Shown here one piece after another: positions 52,664-61,370 of a DNA stretch of 64,000 nucleotides; position 1 is the first letter of the stretch; each line of letters opens with the position of its first letter. Location of the stretch: the IMG/VR virus record IMGVR_UViG_3300025133_009608, positions 1 to 64,000 of that record, one strand, 5' to 3'. Origin of the DNA: a virus. Under the pieces are notes generated by a model. The model had not been told where the DNA came from. It saw nothing but the letters and a program-made list of their open reading frames with translations, and searched no databases. Position numbers and translations under genes: made by a program.

Positions 52664-52906
52664 CTATTTTATTTCATCAACAGACTTGTCCATCTCGTCG
52701 TCGAAATCCACTCTTAACCTTATCATCGGGTTAAACTTTGCCTTACGCCGATCGAGAAGGAGGGCCCCCTGAGGCCTAACGAGCTCTCCCTGTATATCGA
52801 TTGCTTCAAAGTCAATTTCAGTTTTATCTTTATATATCACCTTTGGCTCGGGCACCGGATCGTCGGCTAATGCAGGAAGAGATAGCGCTAAGAGCAAATA
52901 AATCAC
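52664..52906 (-). CDS. Small exported protein, unknown function
   Basis: 80 residues with a GTG start at 52906 directly after the upstream stop, behind AAGGGGA. A short hydrophobic signal-like sequence (MIYLLLALSLPALA, cleavage likely before DDP) precedes KVIYKDKTEIDFEAIDIQGE, LVRPQGALLLDRRKAKFNPM and a charged end DEMDKSVDEIK. The mature part reminds me of short periplasmic proteins encoded near envelope or motility clusters of Myxococcota and relatives; this is recollection, not a search. The frame stays open for 33 codons past its TAG, into the VOC remnant. Confidence 0.5.
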   Translation of the reverse strand: MIYLLLALSLPALADDPVPEPKVIYKDKTEIDFEAIDIQGELVRPQGALLLDRRKAKFNPMIRLRVDFDDEMDKSVDEIK

Positions 52907-53389
52907 TTATTCCCCTTTCGTAAGATCTGGAACTATACGAATATACGTAGCCCTGTGATTCAGCGCTCCGCCGGGAGGCGGAGCGGTATCATGTAATACG
53001 CTTAGCGGCAGTGAGTTTAGCTCGTGAATTTTCCATCCAGTCGGCAAGCTATCAGTCACGATCCTTCTCGTAAATGAATCCTTATCCTCCCCTCCCAAGG
53101 CCGAGATTCCCTCTGCGTGATATCCAAATATAATCACTGGCGCACGACCAACATTGGACTTTCTATATCCCAACCTGGCCCTATAGTGACGAGCCTGCTC
53201 GTCGCTCGTATGCGGGGCGGATAAATTAATTTTGCTAGATACCGATCCTATCGCGGCGAGTACTTCGCTTCTTCTTTGCTCGAGAAGGTTTGGATTCATA
53301 GATGCTATAACCGCATCCAAAGCATCAGCCTCTTTTACAAAGCCCCTGCCATCTAACGAGTTTGCAATTTTAATCAGATCCCTAATCAC
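52907..53389 (-). CDS. Protein with N-terminal LIKIAN..LD..G..AD motif, unknown function
   Basis: 160 residues; GTG start at 53389 with GGAG six bases upstream and an 8-base overlap with the previous gene. Residues 1-32 (MIRDLIKIANSLDGRGFVKE, ADALDAVIASM) form the helical hairpin shared with other proteins of this phage. The rest is a globular alpha/beta part (RAPVIIFGYHAEGISALGGE ... YIRIVPDLTKGE). No enzyme motif recognised. It is coupled to the exported small protein downstream. Confidence 0.5.
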   Translation of the reverse strand: MIRDLIKIANSLDGRGFVKEADALDAVIASMNPNLLEQRRSEVLAAIGSVSSKINLSAPHTSDEQARHYRARLGYRKSNVGRAPVIIFGYHAEGISALGGEDKDSFTRRIVTDSLPTGWKIHELNSLPLSVLHDTAPPPGGALNHRATYIRIVPDLTKGE

Positions 53390-53663
53390 CCGCTTCTCCG
53401 CGAAACAATGGGGATGTTGATGTGAACCCCTGAATTCCCCTAAGAGATGGATTCAAATCCGCCCCAGACTCTATCGCTGCTACGGCCCTGGCCACATATT
53501 CTAAGAGAGTGTGAACTGACTTTATTTGCCCAGAAGTAGGTCGACCCTCTTCTAGCGCCTGCGCCGCAAGCAGGCCAACTGACCGAGCTAGAGCTACAGC
53601 GTCTGAGCTTACAGTGGCATTTTTTATTAAATTATAATTTCTTTTTGATGCTATCTTTTTCAT
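53382..53663 (-). CDS. Small helical protein, unknown function
   Basis: Start at ATG 53663 with AAGGA eight bases upstream (the upstream in-frame ATG lacks a site), giving 93 residues: a basic N-terminus (MKKIASKRNYNLIKNATVSS), a helical middle (AVALARSVGLLAAQALEEGR, VHTLLEYVARAVAAIESGAD) and a short polar tail. No membrane segment is certain. Overlaps the next gene. Confidence 0.5.
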   Translation of the reverse strand: MKKIASKRNYNLIKNATVSSDAVALARSVGLLAAQALEEGRPTSGQIKSVHTLLEYVARAVAAIESGADLNPSLRGIQGFTSTSPLFRGEAGD

Positions 53664-53673
53664 TTTAAAATCC

Positions 53674-54672
53674 TTATGCAAAGTAATTCTTTATAAAGTC
53701 AACGCCGCGATTATTGGTATCTTTTTCTTTTGAATCACCAGGCCCGTATGTTCCTCGATCTTTAAATATATGATATCCGCTGTCTGCAACAACTTGCATG
53801 ATCGACAGCTCTTCGCGAGGTGTGATGTCATATTTCTTATTAAGAAATCCATAAACCTCTTCCATATCATTCCCTGCTGAAACATGAGCATTTATCATAA
53901 TTCCAGAAATTGCACGCTCAAAAGCGGTCACTGCAATCACCATATTGTTTGGAGTAGATGCCTCTTTTGTTAGCTCGGAGTATTCAACTTCGGCACCGGA
54001 ACGGGAAATCCACGCTGGTACAACATTTTCCTCTGCATCTTTTGAAATAACGATATCTTCGGTTGCATTTTTCTTATGAGAGTCTTTAAATTTCTTTTTT
54101 AACTTTCCTAGGTGATTTTTTAAAACCATTATATCTTTCATTACATTAAGCCTAACATCTTCGAGAACCGACAGGTCAATGGAGTTATCCGAGTCATCCC
54201 TTACTGCTCTCGACATCTCCGAATTCAGCTTGTCCAAGAAGCTTACTGCTCTTTCGCAACCACTTATGGATTCGCCATCATGCTGCGGGATGTTTGCAGG
54301 ATATATCTGATAAACATAATCCATAAACTTTGACAAATCTCCGTCATTTGCATAATCAGTTTCTACTTCCTCTTCAGAATCTGCGTCTGACTTGGACACA
54401 AAGCTTCCAGGAAGAAGCTCCTCTCCGTGGTCTTCATCCATACCCTCCAGATCCTCTTCTATGTATTCTAGAGTTTCCTGCATATCATCGATTCCACCTT
54501 CACCCTCGATAAACTCTTCGACGTACTCGTGAACGCTTACATCTGACTCTGGTGACTCAAGCTCTTCCTCGAAGAAAACACCTTCATCGTCAACAAATGA
54601 TTCAATATATGAGTCGCTGGAGTTATCCATGAAGCTGGGTGAAGCCTTTCGGCTGATTTTTTTATTAGACAT
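53674..54672 (-). CDS. Acidic protein, unknown function
   Basis: Start at ATG 54672, eight bases after GGAG; the in-frame ATG at 54690 would lie within the binding site region. About 332 residues. A basic N-terminus (MSNKKISRKASPSF) is followed by about 85 very acidic residues (EEELESPESDVSVHEYVEEF), a helical middle part with Lys-rich KKKFKDSHKKN, and a C-terminal domain (NNMVIAVTAFERAISGIMIN ... VVADSGYHIFKDRGTYGPG). The acidic/basic layout resembles scaffolding or DNA-mimic proteins, but no family is recognised. Confidence 0.5.
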   Translation of the reverse strand: MSNKKISRKASPSFMDNSSDSYIESFVDDEGVFFEEELESPESDVSVHEYVEEFIEGEGGIDDMQETLEYIEEDLEGMDEDHGEELLPGSFVSKSDADSEEEVETDYANDGDLSKFMDYVYQIYPANIPQHDGESISGCERAVSFLDKLNSEMSRAVRDDSDNSIDLSVLEDVRLNVMKDIMVLKNHLGKLKKKFKDSHKKNATEDIVISKDAEENVVPAWISRSGAEVEYSELTKEASTPNNMVIAVTAFERAISGIMINAHVSAGNDMEEVYGFLNKKYDITPREELSIMQVVADSGYHIFKDRGTYGPGDSKEKDTNNRGVDFIKNYFA

Positions 54673-54682
54673 TATAATTCTC

Positions 54683-55093
54683 CTATCCAATTAGACTGTA
54701 TAGTCCATAGTATACGTTTCTACTCTCATTATTATCAGAATAATATTCCATTGGGTACCCATATCCGGCCTCTGGTTGATTCCCAACAAATGTGTGAGGA
54801 TATAGTGGGCTGCCCTGAAGCCCAACATTCCCTGCCGGACGGCTTCCTTTTGCTCTATCAAACTTACAATCTACGGTGCCGGAATCAGGAAGTATCATAT
54901 CTGCAAATGGGCATCTCTCTTCGGACCCGCAGGATATAAGCACGTCAAGATTGTCACTCATTGCACTATCTCTTTCTTCTTTTGACATTTCGTCATCCAA
55001 AACTATTAACATCGAAGCGGCAGAACCAATAGATTCACACCCAGAGCAAACTGGAAGTCCGAATGGACACAATTTTGTCTTACCCCTAATCAT
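54683..55093 (-). CDS. Cys-rich small protein, unknown function
   Basis: 136 residues from ATG 55093. The N-terminus holds CPFGLPVCSGCES (three Cys) and further Cys in SCGSEERCPFADM and VDCKF, so a metal or Fe-S site is possible. The C-terminal half is Gly/Tyr/Pro-rich (GSPLYPHTFVGNQPEAGYGY). A TACTAATAAT-like motif (one mismatch) lies about 33 bases upstream. No family recognised. Confidence 0.5.
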   Translation of the reverse strand: MIRGKTKLCPFGLPVCSGCESIGSAASMLIVLDDEMSKEERDSAMSDNLDVLISCGSEERCPFADMILPDSGTVDCKFDRAKGSRPAGNVGLQGSPLYPHTFVGNQPEAGYGYPMEYYSDNNESRNVYYGLYSLIG

Positions 55094-55165
55094 TATTTAG
55101 CACATTCTCCGTAACTATTTGTTGAATTAATAGTAGATTGATTTTCAAAGATTCAGCCGCCGTGG

Positions 55166-55948
55166 TTATGCGAGTCCGGATACCCGATCAATCTCTTTAA
55201 AATATTTATCCAGCATTCTTCCTTTTATCAAGTACTCCTTAAACGCTCCCGTGAGAGGAACAGTGGATGTTAGCCCTAGTTTGTCCAAAATATATAATGT
55301 TTTTTCAGAGTCTATATTCATAGACTCTCCTATTGCCGATGTTATATAAGACTGCTTTATTCCAATCATCTTCGGGCGGCCGAACAGGGCGAGGTTATCT
55401 AATACGAAAGATATTATTTTTTCATCGATCTCAAATCCATATCTCACCGCCAAATTTACTGCGCGATAAACTCTTCTTGGGTCATCCATAAGGGTTACCT
55501 CTGGTGGCATTACCGTCCTTACTACTTTGTTTTCAATATCTTTTTTGCCCATTTCGGTTGGGTCCTCGATATCATCACTATCGAGCGGCTTATGAAGCGT
55601 ATTCATTGTAAAATCTCTGCTATAAACCTCAAGCAAATCTTCACCCCTTGAAAACTCAGCGGCATCTTTGGAAATAAAATTTGATGAAAAATCTAATATA
55701 TATTTATCCATATATATTGACGAATGCCCGTCGGAAAACACTTTGAATCCAACGCCAAGGGAGTCAGCCATTAGCACTGCTAGCCTAATTATGTCTGGAC
55801 TATTCGTAGTTAAGTCGACATCTTTTGTTATAATCGGATCTACGCCGAGATAAATATCTCTTGGGATGCCTCCAACTATCTTTGGCGTACTTATCATATA
55901 TCTTTTCGATATATCCAAAATTTCCGCCAGGGCGTTATCTAGAAGCAT
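55166..55948 (-). CDS. tRNA nucleotidyltransferase (CCA-adding type)
   Basis: 260 residues from ATG 55948. The class II nucleotidyltransferase head is clear: GG motif IVGGIPRDIYLG (24-35), catalytic KDVDLTT (Asp43, Asp45), third carboxylate in YILDF (Asp86), RDFTMNTL (111-118) and the nucleotide-recognition helix DDPRRVYRAVNLAVRYGFEI (155-174). These residues add CCA to tRNA 3' ends; poly(A) polymerase or A-adding variants share the fold. It is shorter than bacterial enzymes (about 400 residues), with a reduced C-terminal body. Together with the seryl-tRNA synthetase it points to tRNA upkeep during infection. Confidence 0.85.
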   Translation of the reverse strand: MLLDNALAEILDISKRYMISTPKIVGGIPRDIYLGVDPIITKDVDLTTNSPDIIRLAVLMADSLGVGFKVFSDGHSSIYMDKYILDFSSNFISKDAAEFSRGEDLLEVYSRDFTMNTLHKPLDSDDIEDPTEMGKKDIENKVVRTVMPPEVTLMDDPRRVYRAVNLAVRYGFEIDEKIISFVLDNLALFGRPKMIGIKQSYITSAIGESMNIDSEKTLYILDKLGLTSTVPLTGAFKEYLIKGRMLDKYFKEIDRVSGLA

Positions 55949-55958
55949 GGCCTAAATC

Positions 55959-57554
55959 CTAGATTTCTTCTGTCTGTACTGGGGCAGCCTCGCCAGCTGG
56001 GAGGTCGGGAGCTGCAGGCTCCAGCTCCGGCGAAGCCTCTTCTTGTGAAGGCTCCCCTTGCGGAGTCGTATCACCGCTTTTTGCGCCCGGCAGTCCCGCC
56101 TGGGCATCTATGAGTCCCTTGGCGGTGGCCAGTTGTCCCATCATCTTTGTGACTCGAGTTAGAGCATAAGAATACCCATCAATTAATTTACTCTGAGACT
56201 CTGCTAGTTCCGGAAACATTGCGGCGATTCCAAGTCGATCTAACATTATATCAAACTCTGCCAATAATCTAATAATTCTTCTATCTGCAAGCATTCCCGC
56301 AACATCGTCGAGCTTTGAAGCTGCATCTGTAAGGCCTATCTCTCCAACCAGGCCTTCATACTCTCCCTCTTTCGCCCCGGGAATGGGGGTTATCTTCTCC
56401 AGGCCGACCGGCTCCACCTCGTTTGGACCAGGCAGCCCAAGTTCTTTTGCTTTAATTTCAGCATCTGAATCTGGAGAATCTGGCAACGAAGCTGGGCCGT
56501 CTGGCTCCGATTGTGCCGGAACCGGCGGAGGCACTGGCTGCGGAGTCGGGGAGGTTTGAGCGGGAGGATCAGCATCTGGAACTTCTTGTGCAATTTTCAC
56601 AAGAACATCAGAACCGGCCTTGTGTCCGTTCTTTCTTAGAATATTTGCAGTCTGATATGCCAAATCTGACGCGGTACGGGGAGATAGCCCAACAACCTTG
56701 ACGCTCATGTTCATTAGGGCCTCAGATAGGTGCTTGTAGGCATCTGGGTCAATTTCCTCTGATCTTATTAATTTATCAATTCTTCTGATCGCTGAGTGCA
56801 AGCGAAGCTTCCAGTTTCTAAAATTCCTGCCCTTCTCTTCGTCGGCCTCAGCACTGCGAACTGCGCCCGAGAAGTCACGACCCGCGAGGTGTGATGCTCC
56901 GACGTCATCATAATTTCCCGCCCCGAGAACTCCGGACATGTATACTGATTTTTTCTCTATTTTGTTGCTTTCTGATGCCATTTTATACCTCTCGTGATCT
57001 CCATCATTATAATACTTAAACCATCTTTTAAACTTGATATCTTCCTCTTTCTCTTTATTTAAAAAATTACTATAATAATCAACGGCAGCAGTTCTCGTCA
57101 TGTTCCCCGAAGATGTTGACTTCTGAATTTCATAAACAAGATCGATCCATTTATTTACATCAAACTGCGCCTCATAAACATCCGGGTTAACGGAAGACAT
57201 ATTTGGATATGCAAGTTTCTTTATCTTAGAGAGACTGGCCTTTGCCTTTACTATATTAAAATAAACATCATTTTCAGTTTTCATAGGGATTCCTCCAGAA
57301 ATTGCACGAGAAATAACAGATAAATCGATTTCACCAACTAGTTTTTTCATATGCCGCCTAAGCACTATATACTTTCTCGCTCGCTCCTCAGAATTTACTC
57401 CAGCCGTTGTCATCATCTTTGCGCTTTCAAGGGCATAAGATGCAAATCCATCTTTGCGGTCTGCTGATATATTTTTAATCTTATTATAAAAAAACTGATT
57501 AATATCCCCAGAAATGAAGGCCCTTTTTATAACGTAATCCATTGAATCTTTCAT
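55959..57554 (-). CDS. Large protein with Pro-rich linker, unknown function
   Basis: I choose ATG 57554, which overlaps the upstream stop (ATGA), giving about 531 residues that begin MKDSMDYVIKRAFISGDINQ. The N-terminal 360 residues are helical and charged. A Pro/Ser/Ala-rich linker (VPDADPPAQTSPTPQPVPPP) leads to a helical C-terminal domain (KLDDVAGMLADRRIIRLLAE, ELAESQSKLIDGYSYALTRV) and an Ala/Pro/Glu-rich tail. Large helical proteins with such linkers occur as internal or ejected virion proteins, but nothing proves it. No enzymatic motif seen. Confidence 0.5.
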   Translation of the reverse strand: MKDSMDYVIKRAFISGDINQFFYNKIKNISADRKDGFASYALESAKMMTTAGVNSEERARKYIVLRRHMKKLVGEIDLSVISRAISGGIPMKTENDVYFNIVKAKASLSKIKKLAYPNMSSVNPDVYEAQFDVNKWIDLVYEIQKSTSSGNMTRTAAVDYYSNFLNKEKEEDIKFKRWFKYYNDGDHERYKMASESNKIEKKSVYMSGVLGAGNYDDVGASHLAGRDFSGAVRSAEADEEKGRNFRNWKLRLHSAIRRIDKLIRSEEIDPDAYKHLSEALMNMSVKVVGLSPRTASDLAYQTANILRKNGHKAGSDVLVKIAQEVPDADPPAQTSPTPQPVPPPVPAQSEPDGPASLPDSPDSDAEIKAKELGLPGPNEVEPVGLEKITPIPGAKEGEYEGLVGEIGLTDAASKLDDVAGMLADRRIIRLLAEFDIMLDRLGIAAMFPELAESQSKLIDGYSYALTRVTKMMGQLATAKGLIDAQAGLPGAKSGDTTPQGEPSQEEASPELEPAAPDLPAGEAAPVQTEEI

Positions 57555-57802
57555 TTCTTTCTCATATCTCTTATCTTTGAAATTGCAGAAATCCACTCTG
57601 ACTTATCATTTAGTGTTCTTCCCATTATTCTTGTTTTTATCTTCTCTTCTATAAAATCAAGGTAGGCCAATGCATTTGCATCAGATATTTCCTGCTCGCC
57701 CTCGACACCGTGGTCTTTTAGCCACTTTTTAAAAGATATGATGCTATTTAGATTCTTAATCCTTAATATTGAATACCCTTTTTCTTCAAAATCAAGTGAC
57801 AT
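57551..57802 (-). CDS. Small helical protein, unknown function
   Basis: 83 residues from ATG 57802, overlapping the upstream gene by 11 bases and the downstream gene by ATGA. Residues 18-70 form helices (LNSIISFKKWLKDHGVEGEQ, ANALAYLDFIEEKIKTRIMG). Basic C-terminus. The double overlap implies coupled translation with the candidate small terminase. No family recognised. Confidence 0.5.
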   Translation of the reverse strand: MSLDFEEKGYSILRIKNLNSIISFKKWLKDHGVEGEQEISDANALAYLDFIEEKIKTRIMGRTLNDKSEWISAISKIRDMRKK

Positions 57803-58475
57803 CTATTACTCTCAAGTCTGAATTGTTATCAGAAATCATATTCATTCTTCGAGTTCTCTCTCCAACCCTCTCTATGAAAACTGGGATTAATTCTGGGCTC
57901 ATTTCTGACAAAACGTCTAACACAGAGTCTTTTAATATAGATGCATGATCATTTATAACACTAATATTAACATTATGTTCGATCTTTGTATCAGCAACTC
58001 CTTCGATATACTTCTTCCAGTCTTGCATAATTCCCTTCATCGTATTTATATACTCCAAAAAGATCTTATCGTCTCGGAATCCGCCTCCGTTGCTTAAAAT
58101 ATTATAGTAATATTCAATTCTAGAATTTATTAGCTTGTCCATCTCTAAGAGGCGGCGAGTAACATCCAACTCTGCCGAGGCTATCTCTGTTATTTTTTCC
58201 TGATATGCCGATGAATTTTCAATTATCATTCTTGCTTCGGCATCTGTCGCCTCTCGATCGACCTCTGATCTTCTGTTCTTTATTTCCTCCAGTACTTCGC
58301 CTTTTATATCAAGATGTCCAGAGCGAAACTTCTGAAGGGTCATATAAGAAACGTGCAGGCGCTTGGTTCTAGGATATTTCTTTTTCAGCCATCTCTCAAT
58401 CTCTTTTACGGAGTCTCCCGCCAAGAGTCTAGAGATAATCTCCTCTTTGTTTGGGTGTCTTAATACTTTGCTCAT
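57792..58475 (-). CDS. HTH protein, candidate terminase small subunit
   Basis: Start at ATG 58475 with GGGAGAGG five bases upstream (ATG 58493 has a weaker site), giving 227 residues. The N-terminus has an HTH-like region (IISRLLAGDSVKEIERWLKK ... HVSYMTLQKFR, residues about 10-55), followed by long helices (MIIENSSAYQEKITEIASAE, EYINTMKGIMQDWKKYIEGV) that could oligomerise, and a C-terminal domain. DNA-binding HTH plus coiled oligomerisation region is the plan of small terminases, which recognise the packaging site. It lies 6 kb from the large subunit, so another DNA-binding role is possible. Confidence 0.45.
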   Translation of the reverse strand: MSKVLRHPNKEEIISRLLAGDSVKEIERWLKKKYPRTKRLHVSYMTLQKFRSGHLDIKGEVLEEIKNRRSEVDREATDAEARMIIENSSAYQEKITEIASAELDVTRRLLEMDKLINSRIEYYYNILSNGGGFRDDKIFLEYINTMKGIMQDWKKYIEGVADTKIEHNVNISVINDHASILKDSVLDVLSEMSPELIPVFIERVGERTRRMNMISDNNSDLRVIDVT

Positions 58476-58530
58476 TTGCCTCTCCCAAACCATGCCACTC
58501 GAAGGAACACGCTATTATTGGTCCGTACGG

Positions 58531-59244
58531 TTACGGCATAACCTCTGAGGAGTAGGAGTCCTCTGCGGTCTCAAGTGCGGCCTCGTCATCGGATAAAACA
58601 ATAAGACCCGCAGGACTGCCGTCCCTAGTCCATAAGAAAGCTTTTGCGGCAAAGCTTTCTTTATCAATCTTAATTGTTACACTATGAATTCCGTCGGCAG
58701 GCCGCGGCTCTGATGCTGAAAATATATTACCAGGACTATGCCCAGCCTCTTCCATTTTTAACTCTGCGGACCCATGAAGATAATGAATTGGCCATATGTA
58801 TTCGAGGCCCACATCATCGCTCCTGGGCCCGATGATGATATCATCGCTAACTGATACCTCATCGCTCTCGCCTATACTATGTAGATCCGCCTCCTCTAAC
58901 TGTGGACCATCCTCTAGAACTCTTACTATCTCAGAGATGAGCATTGGCGATTCTCTTAAGATATCTGAGACATCTTTTATCATCCCACCCCTTCCCTGCT
59001 CGTCTCGTGCAAGAAATGGGGCTCCAGCCACAATATAGCCAGCAAGTTGCTCGGAAAGCTCCGCCGTCACGTCGTCTTCGCTCTCTGCGTTTTCCGCCCC
59101 ACGGCTCTCATCCGACTGCTCGTCGGCCTCTCCGAATGGATCAAACTTCATGGCGGCCTTTATCATGGTGTCGACATCATCGGATAAATCGGTACGACCC
59201 AATCTATCTAGCTTATCCGCAAGCCTTATCAAGTCGTTGACCAT
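58531..59244 (-). CDS. Protein with N-terminal LIRLAD..LD..G..D motif, unknown function
   Basis: 237 residues; ATG 59244 overlaps the upstream stop (TAATG) and has AGGAG upstream. Residues 2-32 (VNDLIRLADKLDRLGRTDLS, DDVDTMIKAAM) form the helical hairpin seen in other proteins here. A long acidic part follows, then a C-terminal mixed domain (VSVSDDIIIGPRSDDVGLEY, HSVTIKIDKESFAAKAFLWT). No known family. It is translationally coupled to the next gene upstream. Confidence 0.5.
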   Translation of the reverse strand: MVNDLIRLADKLDRLGRTDLSDDVDTMIKAAMKFDPFGEADEQSDESRGAENAESEDDVTAELSEQLAGYIVAGAPFLARDEQGRGGMIKDVSDILRESPMLISEIVRVLEDGPQLEEADLHSIGESDEVSVSDDIIIGPRSDDVGLEYIWPIHYLHGSAELKMEEAGHSPGNIFSASEPRPADGIHSVTIKIDKESFAAKAFLWTRDGSPAGLIVLSDDEAALETAEDSYSSEVMP

Positions 59245-59792
59245 TATTTGGCTCCTATGATCTCAATCAGCCTTGAGACGTCTGAACCCGAAACCCTCTT
59301 TAAGGCTCTCTTTACAATAGCGGCATCATATGATGCCATTGTCATCATCTGAGACTGCAGAGAGGCGCTTCCGGCGGGGAAGTCTACTCCGCTATCTGTC
59401 TTAAACCCCTCATTGTAATCATAAATCTTATTTGTATAAGGATCCTTATATACTCCGTCAGAAACTCTTTGAGCCTGAACCCCAACGTGATCAGGAGAAT
59501 ATCTCGTCGACAAGTGTGGGGCTACATGCTCCGTTGGGACATAAGAGTCCTCATGCTCTGGGCCTACGTTGTATAGCGGTCGCTCGGCAGTCTCTCCTCC
59601 GCGCTGCGAAAGATACCTCTCTCTAGTCGCATACTCTGTTACTCCAGACTGAAAGTGCTGAAAGATGCCATGCTGGTCCGCTGCAGATTCCTTTTTGAGT
59701 TCCGGCATAATTGCGGACAACTTTAGCATTCTATTTTTTCTGCTAGAATCCGACATAGAAAACAAAATCTTGCTTAAATTATCATTAATCAT
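59244..59792 (-). CDS. Tyr/Ser-rich protein, unknown function
   Basis: 182 residues from ATG 59792 with AGGGG upstream. A short helical N-terminus (NDNLSKILFSMSDSSRKNRM) precedes a long polar, probably disordered region rich in Tyr, Gly, His and Asp (ERPLYNVGPEHEDSYVPTEH), and a short C-terminal helix (DAAIVKRALKRVSGSDVSRL). Possibly an internal head or linker protein. No family recognised. Confidence 0.45.
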   Translation of the reverse strand: MINDNLSKILFSMSDSSRKNRMLKLSAIMPELKKESAADQHGIFQHFQSGVTEYATRERYLSQRGGETAERPLYNVGPEHEDSYVPTEHVAPHLSTRYSPDHVGVQAQRVSDGVYKDPYTNKIYDYNEGFKTDSGVDFPAGSASLQSQMMTMASYDAAIVKRALKRVSGSDVSRLIEIIGAK

Positions 59793-59800
59793 TTTAACCC

Positions 59801-61357
59801 CTACGTTATGGATATTTTTGAAGAAGAGATTAAAGCACCCGGCCCGAATGCATCGTCTGAGGCCACGGTTCTATGGGTTGGGATCATTCTTCCTTTCTCA
59901 TCAAAGCTTATTTTGCTCATGGGGAGCCCAAGCCTGGGAGAGTAAAGCTCAACAGATGTTGGAAGGACGATTAGCTCGCCATTATCTTTTGCCCTGCTAA
60001 TTAGCTGGTCTCTTTCGGTGTTCTTTGAGGCGTGCTTTAGTAGCTTCGTAAAGCGATCTAACGCAGCAAGATACTGTCCTCCCTCAAATCTTGAGCCAAT
60101 AGACGCAAGGGCATCTTCCGCGGCCCGATAGTCCCCATTAGATGCTCCAGATGCCATAATTCCCATTAGCTCGTCGTAGGATGCCTTTGACATCTCATTG
60201 GTCTGACGAGAAATTCGATCAATCTGGTCTGAAGTGGCGGTTCCGACTATCTCGCCTATTGAGGCGCTGGTCATCGGGTACGTTTCGTCTCCCATGGCGA
60301 ACTTGCTCGGAATTACCGGTCGGCCATTTGGCATATCAACGGGAACGAGGATGGATTTTCTCCCCAGCGAGGTGGGGATGCTCGCCTTTAGGACTAGCGT
60401 TTTTGAATTTGACGATGCAACGTTTATCTGCGGATTCGTCACGCCAAGGCCGCGAAGCTCTCCGGCTAACACTCCGGTTGCGAGCCGGACCTGGCTAACA
60501 GTGAAGCTAGATGCCGCCGCCACCAGATCACTCTCAAGATCAGCATACTTCTCGAGCGATGCGGGGACTACTACCATTTCTGCAGAAAAATCATCAACGC
60601 GGCGCTCTGCGGCATACCGCCCCTGAGATGCTGCCTTTTTAATTGTTTGATTTTCCTTCATATGAACATAAAGAGATTCTTTTGTCATCTCTACAACGTC
60701 CGTCCCCTGAATGAAGTGCTTTGGAATAGAGGGAATTCCATTAGAGATCTGTACTGGCACAGAAAGTGATACTTGGGTATGATCCGATGTATCAAATGAT
60801 GCATTACAAAGTATAAAGTGTTCATTTGTTCTTACTGTCGAAACAGACGCGGGGATGTGACCCATTGAAGTCAGTTGAATCTTCACGAACTTCTCAGCCT
60901 TCTTCATCAGGCTGTTTCCGTGAGCCGATACTGGCCCCGAAGCCTCAAGGGAAAACACGCCGGACAGCTCTTTTGACAGAGCGGAATCTTCAAATATTGG
61001 ATCGGCTGAGTTTTCGTCCATCGCCCGTGAGGCCGATGCGCCGGTAGTGCCGCCGCTATCAATGACAGAATTAACGGGCAGAAGATCATTTAGATTCTGG
61101 CGAAAAGCAGTCTTTCCTCCGGAGAATCCATATAAGTGATTGTAAAAATCACCAATCTGAGCCTGAGTTATGAATCGGTCTTTTGCTCCATGTGAGCGAA
61201 CAACATCTTTCATTGAGCCAATTAGTACGTCTCTTGGATTTAAAGATGCCGCCTTTTCTAGGCGGTCGAGGACATACTCTGTCGTATACCTTTTTCCATT
61301 AGTCATCTTATCCAAGGCTTTTCTTGCCTCTAAAATAATTTTTGTAATCTCTTTCAT
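59801..61357 (-). CDS. Large protein with internal domain duplication, unknown function
   Basis: 518 residues from ATG 61357 (AGGAAAT upstream). An N-terminal helical part is followed by two related beta domains: SLSVPVQISNGIPSIPKHFI with QGTDVVEMT (about residues 198-226), and SILVPVDMPNGRPVIPSKFA with MGDETYPMT (about 350-380). Between and after them lie helical stretches. The duplicated PV.(I/M).NG.P.IP..F pattern shows an internal repeat. The repeat unit is not one I can name. The protein lies upstream of the packaging genes and could be virion or DNA-metabolism related. Confidence 0.5.
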   Translation of the reverse strand: MKEITKIILEARKALDKMTNGKRYTTEYVLDRLEKAASLNPRDVLIGSMKDVVRSHGAKDRFITQAQIGDFYNHLYGFSGGKTAFRQNLNDLLPVNSVIDSGGTTGASASRAMDENSADPIFEDSALSKELSGVFSLEASGPVSAHGNSLMKKAEKFVKIQLTSMGHIPASVSTVRTNEHFILCNASFDTSDHTQVSLSVPVQISNGIPSIPKHFIQGTDVVEMTKESLYVHMKENQTIKKAASQGRYAAERRVDDFSAEMVVVPASLEKYADLESDLVAAASSFTVSQVRLATGVLAGELRGLGVTNPQINVASSNSKTLVLKASIPTSLGRKSILVPVDMPNGRPVIPSKFAMGDETYPMTSASIGEIVGTATSDQIDRISRQTNEMSKASYDELMGIMASGASNGDYRAAEDALASIGSRFEGGQYLAALDRFTKLLKHASKNTERDQLISRAKDNGELIVLPTSVELYSPRLGLPMSKISFDEKGRMIPTHRTVASDDAFGPGALISSSKISIT

Positions 61358-61370
61358 AATGATTTATTTC

